DNA of 64,000 bases from Pelagibius sp. Alg239-R121. GTDB lineage: Bacteria > Pseudomonadota > Alphaproteobacteria > Kiloniellales > Kiloniellaceae. Below the pieces are notes generated by a model. That model was not told the origin of the DNA. It did not search any database and saw only the letters and a program-made list of their open reading frames with translations. Location of the stretch: NCBI RefSeq assembly GCF_947331435.1, contig NZ_CAMZOF010000013.1, positions 62,001-126,000 of the forward strand, in the 5' to 3' direction. Positions within the stretch are counted from its first letter, which is position 1. Each line of letters opens with the position of its first letter. The translations under genes and the position numbers were made by a program. This document shows, piece after piece, positions 39,679 to 48,684 of this stretch.

Positions 39679-40272
39679 TCAGGCTGGTTTCGCTATCGCA
39701 TCCAGCTTTTTGGAGATTTCGGCACGGGCCTTCCGTGAAAGGAAATGGCCGGGGATGTGAAAGAGGAACGATGCCCAGGCTGTTCCCATGCGTTTTCGAT
39801 CTTTCGAAGCGATGAAAGACCTTAGCGCGTTTAAGCTATCGCGATCGAAAGCCCAGAGTGTTTTGCCCCGGTAGTCAACCTGGAAAAAGGCTTCTTCTGG
39901 CCAGGTTAGCCGATGTTTGCGCCGAATGTTACACGATGGGCAGCAAAGCGTGCCGAAGTCGGGATTGTGGCTCCTAAATCCACGACCTTCCGCCCAACCC
40001 TTGGGTAGGTAACCTTTTGGCAGGCTGTGCTCGGCCTCTCGGTGGGTGGTTCCACGAAGCCCATGATAATAAACCGCGCCATGCCATCGGTTGCCCCAGG
40101 AATTCTGGAACCAATGATACTCGAAGGCCCGGCTTCTCTTAAAGGCGGCCACATGCTTGCGCCGCTGAATGTGGCGAATATCTGCGAATTCAAACACGGC
40201 TGCAGAACCGCATCCCGGACACTTGACGGCCAACACGTCTGGAACGGAATACCAGTCGTAGATGTGGGTCAT
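39679..40272 (-). CDS. Hypothetical protein with two CxxC motifs
   Basis: 197 aa. CPGCG (~residue 19) and CCPSC (~112) suggest a zinc ribbon or treble-clef-like metal site, with many His/Trp/Tyr residues between. Not recognised. It lies 13 bp downstream of the rutR-like gene on the same strand and may be co-transcribed. Confidence 0.6.
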   Translation of the reverse strand: MTHIYDWYSVPDVLAVKCPGCGSAAVFEFADIRHIQRRKHVAAFKRSRAFEYHWFQNSWGNRWHGAVYYHGLRGTTHREAEHSLPKGYLPKGWAEGRGFRSHNPDFGTLCCPSCNIRRKHRLTWPEEAFFQVDYRGKTLWAFDRDSLNALRSFIASKDRKRMGTAWASFLFHIPGHFLSRKARAEISKKLDAIAKPA

Positions 40273-40285
40273 TGCTCTTGCCGCC

Positions 40286-40984
40286 TTAGTCTGCCTTCAC
40301 CCCGCAGCCCTTCAGGACGATGCGGGTGATGGTTTGGACCGCAGTCTCGAAGTCGTCTTCGGTCAGATCGCGGTGATGCAGGACCGCCTTGGCCTGAACC
40401 TGGAAGTCGGCGTAGTGCTGGGTCGAGGCCCAGATCAGGAACAGCAGGTGGGCGGGCTCGACCGGATCCATCAGACCCTTCTTGGCCCAGCCGCGCAACA
40501 CACAGGATTTCTCGGCAACCCATTCGCGCAGATCCGAACCCAGATAGTCTGCGAGGATCGGTGCGCCGCGGATGATCTCATTGGCGTAGATGCGCGAGGC
40601 GAGGGGCCTGTCGCGTGACAGCATGACTTTGGTGCGGATGTAAGTGGAGAGTGCCTCGGCGGGATCGTCGTTTTCGGTGATGCGTTGAAAGGGCTCCAGC
40701 CAGAGGTCGAGGATATTGTCGATCACCGCGCGGTAGATGGCTTCCTTGGTGCTGAAATAGTAGTGCACGTTGGCCTTCGGCAGCGCGGCCTTGAGCGCAA
40801 TCTCGGCGGTTGTTGCGCCTTCGTATCCCTTGGCGGCGAACACCTCTTCAGCGGCAGCGATGATCCTGGCTTTGTTGCGAGCCCGGATCTGGCCGGTTTT
40901 GCTGGAGTTCTTGGTGGCGGTGCCGCCGTTATCCCCGTTTTGCGTATCCCCGAGCGCTTCACTGCGCCTTACATCTTCGGTCAT
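40286..40984 (-). CDS. rutR: TetR-family regulator, RutR-like
   Basis: 232 aa. TetR helix-turn-helix (KARIIAAAEEVFAAKGYEGATTAEIALKAALPKANVHYYFSTKEAIY) and a RutR-like C-terminal domain (LLFLIWASTQHYADFQVQ). RutR senses uracil/thymine and controls pyrimidine genes. It is divergent from preT, and a perfect RutR-type palindrome lies in the region between them. Confidence 0.88.
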   Translation of the reverse strand: MTEDVRRSEALGDTQNGDNGGTATKNSSKTGQIRARNKARIIAAAEEVFAAKGYEGATTAEIALKAALPKANVHYYFSTKEAIYRAVIDNILDLWLEPFQRITENDDPAEALSTYIRTKVMLSRDRPLASRIYANEIIRGAPILADYLGSDLREWVAEKSCVLRGWAKKGLMDPVEPAHLLFLIWASTQHYADFQVQAKAVLHHRDLTEDDFETAVQTITRIVLKGCGVKAD

Positions 40985-41438
40985 GAACTTTTGACTTTTC
41001 CTCTCATCGCGGCCCCGGACCGCAGGTCCTGCTTGCTGTTGCTCCTCTCATTTCACCTCTCAGAGTGCGATTGTTCTTGATGGCAAGGGTCAAGACGGTA
41101 AATCGCCTCCCAACGATTTCGATAGAGGCTGATTCAGTGAATGCGATCAGGCTCCAGAGTCGTCAAAGCATAGCGTCAGTCGGGCTGCGGTGCAAAATTC
41201 CTTCTCTGCGGTAAAGCGGGGATCCTTGACGTAACGGCCTGTAGAGTGTGGGATTATAAGTAAAAATGAGACGCATTCGCAAGTTTTAATCTATTGATAT
41301 TAAATGTTCTTTGTCAGGAAATTAAAAAAGTTGACCAAATGGTCAGAATTTGACTAACCTCTATTCTAACAACAGGGCCGGACACTAGAATCGGCCTTAA
41401 GAAATACGTTTTGAACAGAGACATACTGGGACCGAACG
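40985..41438. other. Divergent region between rutR and preT
   Basis: 454 bp, AT-rich at 41250-41370, carrying the RutR-type operator at 41331-41346. No gene is seen. Confidence 0.6.
41331..41346. promoter_or_regulatory. RutR-type operator
   Basis: TTGACCAAATGGTCAG, matching the RutR box (TTGACCA-N2-TGGTCAA) except for the last base. It lies ~93 bp before the preT start. Confidence 0.9.
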
Positions 41439-42785
41439 ATGACGGCTTCTGCTGATATCCAGGCAGGACGGCTGCGTCCTGACGATTACGTCGAAAACTT
41501 CAACGATGTCCATCCGCCGCTCGACCGAAAACGGGCGCTGATTGAATCGGCGCGCTGCTACTACTGCTACGATGCGCCCTGTGTCGAGGCCTGTCCGACG
41601 GGCATCGATATCCCGAGTTTCATCCGCAAGATTTCGACCGATAACGTCAAGGGATCGGCGGTTGATATCCTGACCGAGAACATCATGGGCGGGGCCTGTG
41701 CGCGGGTCTGTCCGACCGAGATACTCTGCGAAGGTTCCTGTGTACGGAACACGCAGGAGGAAAAGCCGGTCAACATCGGAGAGCTGCAGCGCTACGCGAC
41801 AGACCATCTCTTCGATAGCGGCCAGCAGGTCTTTGAGCGCGCGGCGTCCAGCGGCAAGAAAGTTGCCGTTGTCGGTGCCGGGCCGGCCGGTCTCTCGGCG
41901 GCGCATCGTCTCTCGCTTCTGGGCCATGACGCGGTCGTCTTCGAGGCGCGGGATAAGGCGGCCGGTCTGAATGAGTACGGCATCGCGGCCTACAAGGTTC
42001 CTAACGATTTTGCCCAGCGGGAGGTCGAGTTCATTCTGTCGCTCGGCGGTATCGAACTGCGCTGCGGTCAGGCGATCGGCAAGGACTTTTCTCTGACCGA
42101 GCTGCGCCGTGACTATGATGCGGTCTTCCTCTCGATGGGGATGGCGGGTGTCAATGCACTGGGGCTCGAAAACGAGGATCTGGAAGGGGTGGTCGACGCG
42201 GTCGACTATATTGCCCAACTGCGTCAAAGCGGCGATCTTGCCCAGTTGCCGGTTGGCCGCAAGGTTGTGGTGATCGGCGGCGGCAACACCGCCATCGACA
42301 TTGCCGTCCAGACCAAACGCCTGGGCGCCGAAGACGTCACCTTGGTCTACCGGCGCGGCAAGGACAATATGAACGCCACCTGGCACGAGCAGGAATTCGC
42401 ACAGCTCAACGGTGTGAAGATCAAACATTGGGCTCAGCCGACCAAGCTGATGGGGCAGGACGGGCAGGTGAAGGAGATCGAGTTCGAATATACTCAGCTC
42501 GATGACAATGGCCGCCTGATGGGCACCGGCGATCACTTTTCCCTGCTTGTCGATCAGGTCTTCAAGGCAATCGGGCAGAGCTTCGTTCCTGCGCCGCTGA
42601 TGAATGGCGCGGCCGATGTGCTCGAACTTTCGAGTGGGCGGATCGCCGTCGACGAAGACCGCAAAACCTCTCTGTCGGATGTTTGGGCCGGGGGCGACTG
42701 CGTGACCGGCGACGATCTGACGGTTGCCGCGGTCCAGGACGGCAAGGTGGCCGCGGGGGCAATCGACCGTCATCTGCGCGGCTGA
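41439..42785 (+). CDS. preT: NAD-dependent dihydropyrimidine dehydrogenase subunit PreT
   Basis: 448 aa. The N-terminal Cys-rich part for [4Fe-4S] (YYCYDAPCVEACPTGIDI, ACARVCPTEILCEGSC) precedes an FAD-binding motif (VGAGPAGLSAAHRL) and an NAD-binding motif (GGGNTAIDIAVQ). It passes electrons from NAD(P)H to PreA, which reduces uracil or thymine. First gene of the operon, under the RutR-type site. Confidence 0.95.
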   Translation: MTASADIQAGRLRPDDYVENFNDVHPPLDRKRALIESARCYYCYDAPCVEACPTGIDIPSFIRKISTDNVKGSAVDILTENIMGGACARVCPTEILCEGSCVRNTQEEKPVNIGELQRYATDHLFDSGQQVFERAASSGKKVAVVGAGPAGLSAAHRLSLLGHDAVVFEARDKAAGLNEYGIAAYKVPNDFAQREVEFILSLGGIELRCGQAIGKDFSLTELRRDYDAVFLSMGMAGVNALGLENEDLEGVVDAVDYIAQLRQSGDLAQLPVGRKVVVIGGGNTAIDIAVQTKRLGAEDVTLVYRRGKDNMNATWHEQEFAQLNGVKIKHWAQPTKLMGQDGQVKEIEFEYTQLDDNGRLMGTGDHFSLLVDQVFKAIGQSFVPAPLMNGAADVLELSSGRIAVDEDRKTSLSDVWAGGDCVTGDDLTVAAVQDGKVAAGAIDRHLRG

Positions 42786-42871
42786 CTAAAGCGTCGCCAT
42801 AGCGTGCGGCGAAATGAGAAAAAAGATTAACAGGCAGCTTTAATAAGCTGAAAATTATAGGAGAGGTCGAG

Positions 42872-44149
42872 GTGGCTGATCTTCGTTGCAACATAGCTGG
42901 CGTGCAATCTCCCAATCCCTACTGGCTGGCTTCCGCGCCGCCCACCGATAAGGAATACAATGTTGTCCGAGCCTTTAAGGCGGGCTGGGGCGGTGTGGTC
43001 TGGAAGACCTTGGGCGAGGACCCGCCGATCGTGAACGTGTCCTCGCGTTACGGCGCGGTGAACTATAACGGCACCCGCATGGCCGGCTTCAATAACATCG
43101 AGCTGATCACCGACCGGCCGCTCGACGTGAACCTGCGCGAGATCAAACAGGTCAAACGCGACTGGCCGGACCGGGCCATGGTGGTCTCGCTGATGGTGCC
43201 CTGCGAAGAGGAGAGCTGGAAACGCATCCTGCCGCTGGTGGAAGACACGGGTGCCGACGCGGTCGAGCTCAACTTCGGCTGCCCGCACGGTATGTCCGAG
43301 CGCGGCATGGGCTCGGCGGTCGGGCAGGTGCCCGAGTACATCGAGATGGTGACGCGCTGGTGCAAGAAGTACACGCGCATGCCGGTCTTCGTGAAGCTGA
43401 CGCCGAATATCACCAATATCCTGCACCCCGCACGGGCCGCGAACACCGGTGGTGCGGATGCCGTCTCGCTGATCAACACCATTAACTCCATCGTTACCGT
43501 CGATCTGGACGCCATGGCGCCGACACCGATCGTCGGCGGCAAGGGGGCGCACGGTGGCTACTGCGGCCCGGCGGTCAAACCCATCGCGCTGAATATGGTG
43601 GCCGAGATCGCGCGCGATCCGGAGTGCCAGGGCCTGCCGATCTCGGGTATCGGCGGTGTGAGCACCTGGCGCGACGCGGCCGAGTTCATCTCACTCGGGT
43701 CCGGTTCGGTGCAGGTCTGCACGGCGGCCATGCACTATGGCTTCAAGATCATCGACGATCTGACCGACGGTCTGTCGAACTGGATGGATTCCAAGGGACA
43801 TCAGAGCCTGGAAGACTTCCGCGGTGCGGCGGTGCCGAACGTGGTCAACTGGAATCAGCTCGACATGAACTACGAGTGCATTGCCGAGATCAATCAGGAC
43901 CTCTGCATCAAGTGCGGTCTTTGTCATGTCGCCTGTGAGGACACCTCGCACCAGGCGATCTTCGCGAAACGGGTCGATGGCGAGCGCCGTTACGAGGTCA
44001 ACGATCCGGAATGCGTCGGCTGCAATCTCTGCATGCTTGCCTGCCCGGTCGAAGATTGTATCACCATGCGCGAAGTCGATAACGGCAAGCCTTACATGAA
44101 CTGGTTGCAGGATCCGCGCAATCCGGCGAACATCAAGGCTGCTGAATAA
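42872..44149 (+). CDS. preA: Dihydropyrimidine dehydrogenase catalytic subunit PreA
   Basis: 425 aa from GTG 42872, with GGAGAGG upstream. Residues 1-310 form the FMN barrel (LNFGCPHGMSERGMGSAVGQ, GIGGVSTWRDAAEFI). The C-terminal part has two [4Fe-4S] motifs (CIKCGLCHVAC and CVGCNLCMLACP). With PreT it reduces uracil and thymine. Confidence 0.96.
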   Translation: MADLRCNIAGVQSPNPYWLASAPPTDKEYNVVRAFKAGWGGVVWKTLGEDPPIVNVSSRYGAVNYNGTRMAGFNNIELITDRPLDVNLREIKQVKRDWPDRAMVVSLMVPCEEESWKRILPLVEDTGADAVELNFGCPHGMSERGMGSAVGQVPEYIEMVTRWCKKYTRMPVFVKLTPNITNILHPARAANTGGADAVSLINTINSIVTVDLDAMAPTPIVGGKGAHGGYCGPAVKPIALNMVAEIARDPECQGLPISGIGGVSTWRDAAEFISLGSGSVQVCTAAMHYGFKIIDDLTDGLSNWMDSKGHQSLEDFRGAAVPNVVNWNQLDMNYECIAEINQDLCIKCGLCHVACEDTSHQAIFAKRVDGERRYEVNDPECVGCNLCMLACPVEDCITMREVDNGKPYMNWLQDPRNPANIKAAE

Positions 44150-44210
44150 ACCGGTCTTTAGGACCGACAGGGGAGACCAAGGTCTCTCTGCACGATAACG
44201 GGGAGTATCT

Positions 44211-45443
44211 ATGCAGAACTTGCGGGTTAACGGCGATCGCCTTTGGGAAAGCCTGATGGAGATGGCCAAGATCGGCGCAACCGAAAAGGGCGGCAACTGC
44301 CGGCTGGCTCTGACCGACCTGGACAGGGAAGGCCGCGACCTTTTCGTGGGATGGTGCAAGGACGCCGGCTGTACGATCAAGGTCGACCAGATGGGCAACA
44401 TCTTTGCCCGCCGAGCGGGTAAGGACGACAGCCTGCCCCCGGTTATGACCGGCAGTCACCTCGACACGCAACCGACCGGCGGCAAGTTCGACGGTGTCTA
44501 CGGCGTGCTGGCAGGCTTGGAAGTGATCCGTACCCTGAACGACCTGGGCATTGAGACCGATGCGCCGATCGAGGCTTCGGTCTGGACCAACGAGGAGGGC
44601 TCGCGCTTCGCACCGGCAATGGTGGCATCCGGTGTCTTTGCCGGTGTCTTCGATCTTGAGTACGGCCACAGCCGGGCCGATCTGGATGGCAAGACCATGG
44701 GCGAGGAGCTTGACCGCATCGGCTACAAAGGCAGCGAACCCGTCGGCGGCCGCGAGATCCGTGCTTTCTTCGAAGCGCACATCGAGCAAGGCCCGATTCT
44801 GGAAGCCGAGGAGAAAACCATTGGCGTGGTCACCGGCGCCCAGGGCCAGCGCTGGTTCGAAGTTACGATGACCGGCGCCGAATCCCACGCCGGCACCACG
44901 CCCATGAACCGGCGGAAAGATGCGCTGCTGGGGGCATCCAAAGTGGTTGCGGCGGTTAACGACATCGCCATGAAGCATGCCCCGAACGCCGTGACCACGG
45001 TCGGCCTGATGCAGGTCAGCCCCAATTCGCGCAACACCATTCCCGGTGAGGTATTCTTCGCCGTCGATCTGCGCAATCCGGAAGACGAAGCGCTGTCGGC
45101 CATGGCGGCGGAGTTGACGGAAATCTGCGAGAAGGTCTGCAGCGAAGACGGCTTGGAGCTGGATCTGAAGGAGATCTGGTATTCGCCGCCGATTGCGTTT
45201 GATGCCGATTGTGTGGCCGCTGTGCGCAATGGTGCCAGCAGCGAAAACTTTGCGCACCGGGACATCATTTCCGGTGCCGGACACGATGCCTGCTATATCA
45301 GCCGCGTGGCCCCGACCGGTATGATCTTCGTGCCCTGTGAAGACGGCATCAGCCATAACGAGGTCGAGAACGCCACGCCGGAAGATCTCGCCGCCGGCTG
45401 TAATGTGCTGCTGCAGGCAATGGTTGCCAGGGCGACTGTTTAG
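44211..45443 (+). CDS. M20-type Zn-dependent hydrolase, N-carbamoyl amino-acid amidohydrolase (beta-ureidopropionase-like)
   Basis: 410 aa. Metal-site motifs: GSHLDTQPTGGKFDG, WTNEEGSRF, EAHIEQGP and ISHNEVE. The family cleaves N-carbamoyl-beta-alanine or N-carbamoyl amino acids, the third step of reductive pyrimidine breakdown. It is next to preTA, so beta-ureidopropionase is the best call. The dihydropyrimidinase for the step between is not encoded here. After its stop come degenerate GC-rich repeats (45427-45530). Confidence 0.9.
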   Translation: MQNLRVNGDRLWESLMEMAKIGATEKGGNCRLALTDLDREGRDLFVGWCKDAGCTIKVDQMGNIFARRAGKDDSLPPVMTGSHLDTQPTGGKFDGVYGVLAGLEVIRTLNDLGIETDAPIEASVWTNEEGSRFAPAMVASGVFAGVFDLEYGHSRADLDGKTMGEELDRIGYKGSEPVGGREIRAFFEAHIEQGPILEAEEKTIGVVTGAQGQRWFEVTMTGAESHAGTTPMNRRKDALLGASKVVAAVNDIAMKHAPNAVTTVGLMQVSPNSRNTIPGEVFFAVDLRNPEDEALSAMAAELTEICEKVCSEDGLELDLKEIWYSPPIAFDADCVAAVRNGASSENFAHRDIISGAGHDACYISRVAPTGMIFVPCEDGISHNEVENATPEDLAAGCNVLLQAMVARATV

Positions 45444-45530
45444 CGGGCGCGACTGTTTAATGGGCGCCGCCGATTGACAGGGGTCGCCGATTGACGGGGA
45501 CTTTTGATTGACGGGCGCCATCGTTAACGG
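45427..45530. repeat. Degenerate short tandem repeats after the amidohydrolase gene
   Basis: Two variants of GGGCG(CG)ACTGTTTA in tandem at the stop codon, then three variants of GATTGAC(A/G)GGG spaced 15-20 bp. The 184-bp gap otherwise holds nothing recognised. Confidence 0.65.
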
Positions 45531-45627
45531 ACGTAAAAAAAGAACAAACGAGCGGCGGAGGCCGCAAGAGGCGTGATCTGGGGGATAGGGGCCGGCCGAC
45601 GGGCCGGACCAGCGAATTGAGGTTGGA

Positions 45628-46461
45628 ATGCAGAATGTGGCCGTAAAAGCCGTACCAACGGCGGCCGTGGAGCGGGGCAGCAAAAGCTCCGTCGTCGAAA
45701 CCGACAAGCTGTCTTTGACTTTTCAGACGGCGGACGGACCTGTTTACGCCCTGTCGAACGTCAACCTGACGATCGAGCAGGGCGATTTCGTATCTTTTAT
45801 CGGACCTTCCGGCTGCGGCAAGACCACGCTGATGCGTGTCATCGCGGATCTGGAACAGCCGACCGAAGGCAGCATCACGGTCAACAAGGTTTCGCCCCGT
45901 GAAGCCCGTCTGGACCGGGCCTATGGCTATGTCTTTCAGGCACCCGCGCTCTATCCCTGGCGTCAGGTCGACCGCAACGTGACCCTGCCTCTGGAGATCA
46001 TGGGGCTGTCCAAGGCCGAGCAGCAGGAACGCGCGGCCCGTTATCTCGAGATGGTCAACCTGACCGGTTTCGAAAAGAAATATCCCTGGCAGCTTTCCGG
46101 CGGCATGCAGCAGCGTGTTTCGATCGCGCGCGCGCTCTCTTTCGAGCCCGACCTGCTGCTGATGGACGAGCCTTTCGGCGCGCTGGACGAGATCACCCGC
46201 GACCATCTGAATGAACAGCTACTGCGTCTCTGGGAGAAAACCCAGAAGACGGTCGTCTTTGTGACTCACTCGATTCCCGAAGCCGTCTTCCTGTCCTCCA
46301 AGATCGTGGTGATGTCGCCGCGTCCGGGCCGAATCATCGATGTGATCGACTGCAATCTTCCGCCGGACCGCACGCTGGATGCACGTGAGACGCCCGAGTT
46401 CCTGGAGATCGCCCATCGGGTGCGTGAGGGCTTGCGGGCAGGGCACAGCTATGACGACTGA
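45628..46461 (+). CDS. NitT/TauT-type ABC transporter ATP-binding protein
   Basis: 277 aa. Walker A GPSGCGKTT, signature LSGGMQQRVSIARAL, Walker B LLLMDEPFGALDEITR, typical of the NitT/TauT/SsuB group. It has an N-terminal extension of ~25 residues. First of a four-gene transporter block in the pyrimidine cluster. Confidence 0.93.
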   Translation: MQNVAVKAVPTAAVERGSKSSVVETDKLSLTFQTADGPVYALSNVNLTIEQGDFVSFIGPSGCGKTTLMRVIADLEQPTEGSITVNKVSPREARLDRAYGYVFQAPALYPWRQVDRNVTLPLEIMGLSKAEQQERAARYLEMVNLTGFEKKYPWQLSGGMQQRVSIARALSFEPDLLLMDEPFGALDEITRDHLNEQLLRLWEKTQKTVVFVTHSIPEAVFLSSKIVVMSPRPGRIIDVIDCNLPPDRTLDARETPEFLEIAHRVREGLRAGHSYDD

Positions 46462-47401
46462 GGTTGCCGATGCCGCGGACGTGCCAGCGGTTCAGCGGCC
46501 GGGAGTGGTATCGCGCCTGATGAGCGGCAAGGCTGGCCCGGTCGGGCTGATGCTGCTGCTGATCCTGGTGATCTGGTACGCCGGTGCGGTCTATCTCAAC
46601 GCGCCGCGCCTGATCGATGGTTACGAGCGCAGCGATACCGAGTGGACCTTTTCGCAGCTCACCGACGATGCCTGGGCCATGGAGCGGCCCATTCTGCCCG
46701 CGCCGCATCAGGTGCTGGTCGAGTTGAACAAAACCATCTTCGGCAAGAAGATCACCTCCAAGCGCAGTCTGATCTATCACTCCTGGGTGACCATCTCCTC
46801 GACGCTCCTGGGCTTCGTTCTGGGAACCTCGCTTGGCATGCTGCTGGCGGTTGGCATCGTGCATGTGAAGGCGCTGGACAAAAGCCTGATGCCCTGGGTG
46901 ATTGCGTCCCAGACCATCCCGATCCTCGCCATCGCCCCCATGATCATCGTCGTATTGGGGGCCATCGGCTTAACGGGATTGGTGCCCAAGTCGATTATCT
47001 CCATGTACCTCTGCTTTTTTCCGGTCACCATCGGCATGGTGAAAGGCCTGCGCTCGCCCGACCCACTGCAACTTGATCTGATGCGGACCTACAGCTCCTC
47101 CACATCCCAGGTCTTCTGGAAGCTGCGCTGGCCTTCGTCTGTGCCCTTCCTCTTCGCCAGCCTGAAAGTTGCCATCGCGATCAGCCTGGTCGGTGCCATT
47201 GTCGGCGAGCTGCCGACCGGCGCACAGGCCGGTATCGGCGCCCGGCTGCTGGTCGGATCCTACTATGGCCAGACCATCCAGATCTGGTCGGCCCTTGTCA
47301 TGGCTTCGATTCTGGCCGGGCTGCTGGTCGCGTTGGTGGGCGTCGCGGAGAAGTTCGTGCTGCGCCGTATGGGCGTGGCCCAGACGGGAGGGGCGGGATG
47401 A
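46451..47401 (+). CDS. ABC transporter permease (BPD_transp_1)
   Basis: 316 aa from the ATG at 46451. Family motif MRTYSSSTSQVFWKLRWPSSVPFLFASLKVAIAISLVGAIVGE contains the EAA-type loop. One additional N-terminal hydrophobic segment (~32-50). Overlaps the ATPase gene by 11 bp and the next permease by 4 bp, so translation is coupled. Confidence 0.9.
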   Translation: MTTEVADAADVPAVQRPGVVSRLMSGKAGPVGLMLLLILVIWYAGAVYLNAPRLIDGYERSDTEWTFSQLTDDAWAMERPILPAPHQVLVELNKTIFGKKITSKRSLIYHSWVTISSTLLGFVLGTSLGMLLAVGIVHVKALDKSLMPWVIASQTIPILAIAPMIIVVLGAIGLTGLVPKSIISMYLCFFPVTIGMVKGLRSPDPLQLDLMRTYSSSTSQVFWKLRWPSSVPFLFASLKVAIAISLVGAIVGELPTGAQAGIGARLLVGSYYGQTIQIWSALVMASILAGLLVALVGVAEKFVLRRMGVAQTGGAG

Positions 47402-48528
47402 GGCTGAGTGTCAACTCCCTGGTGGTATTCATTCTGATTGCCGCGCTCGGTATTCTTGTCGATACGGCCGCAGGCGGAAGCGCCTGGTTCAGCAGCCTGT
47501 CGGCGATCGTGGCTTTGAGCATTACCTTTCTGTCCGCCTTCTGGTGTTTCTGGAACCGGCAGGGCGGAGCATTAGCGGCCGGTGTTGCGGTCGCCGGCCT
47601 GCTTGCCGGTGCGTATGTTCCCCTGGCAGCCATTGATGGCGCCGCCGAAGGGCAAAGTGGATTGGCCCTGGGCTTCGGTCTCTGGATTTATCTCTTCGGG
47701 CTCGCATTCTTCGCCTGGCGGGCGATGGCTCTGTTGTCTGAGTTACGGAGCAGTTCTTCTCAGACCAACACGGTTTACGCACTTCTTGTTCCGGCCGTGT
47801 TCGGGTTCTGGCTGCTGTATCTTTGGCAGGTTCTGGTCGAGGGTTTCGGGGTGCCGCGCGTGCTGTTGCCGTCGCCCTCTGCCATCGGCGAGGTGATGGG
47901 CGGCAGCACCGGGACCATGTGGGCCGATTTCTACCAGACCTTCATCAAGTCGGTGATTCCCGGTTATCTGATGGGCTGCGGCTCCGGCCTGCTGGTGGCG
48001 ATCCTGGTTGACAAGGTACCGTTTTTGCAGCGGGGGCTTTTGCCGCTCGGTAACTTCGTCAGCGCCATCCCCATTGTCGGAATTGCACCTGTTATGGTGA
48101 TGTGGTTCGGCTTCGACTGGCAGTCCAAGGCAGCCGTGGTGGTCATCATGACCTTCTTCCCCATGCTGGTGAATACCATCGCCGGGCTGGCCGCCTCGGG
48201 CCGGATGGAGCGGGATCTGATGCGCTCCTACGCCGCCGGTTACGTCAAAACCTTGTTGTTGCTGCGTCTGCCGTCGGCCTTGCCGTTTATTTTCAACGCC
48301 CTGAAGATCAATTCGACCCTTGCACTGATCGGCGCGATCGTGGCCGAATTCTTCGGTACGCCGATCGTCGGCATGGGCTTTCGGATCTCGACCGAGGTTG
48401 GACGCATGAACGTGGATCTGGTCTGGGCGACCATTGCGATCGCGGCGTTGTCGGGATCCCTGTTTTATGGCCTTCTGGCGATGCTGGAACGCAGCCTGAC
48501 CTTCTGGCATCCTTCGTACCGGAGATAG
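47398..48528 (+). CDS. ABC transporter permease with extra N-terminal membrane segments
   Basis: 376 aa. The C-terminal ~250 residues are a BPD_transp_1 permease (LMRSYAAGYVKTLLLLRLPSALPFIFNALKINSTLALIGAIVAEFFG). The N-terminal ~115 residues add about four hydrophobic segments not usual in the family. It presumably pairs with the previous permease as a heterodimer. Confidence 0.88.
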   Translation: MRLSVNSLVVFILIAALGILVDTAAGGSAWFSSLSAIVALSITFLSAFWCFWNRQGGALAAGVAVAGLLAGAYVPLAAIDGAAEGQSGLALGFGLWIYLFGLAFFAWRAMALLSELRSSSSQTNTVYALLVPAVFGFWLLYLWQVLVEGFGVPRVLLPSPSAIGEVMGGSTGTMWADFYQTFIKSVIPGYLMGCGSGLLVAILVDKVPFLQRGLLPLGNFVSAIPIVGIAPVMVMWFGFDWQSKAAVVVIMTFFPMLVNTIAGLAASGRMERDLMRSYAAGYVKTLLLLRLPSALPFIFNALKINSTLALIGAIVAEFFGTPIVGMGFRISTEVGRMNVDLVWATIAIAALSGSLFYGLLAMLERSLTFWHPSYRR

Positions 48529-48684
48529 AAGAATCGATCTATCGAAGACGGAAGAACGATAAAGAGAGACTTTGGCGCAGAAAACCGGTCGGCGCTCAAA
48601 AGAAGAAACAAGGAAGCGACCGGAGAGAACGACGAGCCCGCCGTACCGGGGTCGTTATGCAGGGACAATAACAGGAGAGGTTGA

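Noticed and set aside
41397-42773. 458-aa minus-strand frame
   Set aside because: Shadow of preT, which has all expected Fe-S, FAD and NAD motifs.
44133-45707. 524-aa minus-strand frame
   Set aside because: Shadow of the amidohydrolase gene; no recognisable domain and no ribosome site.
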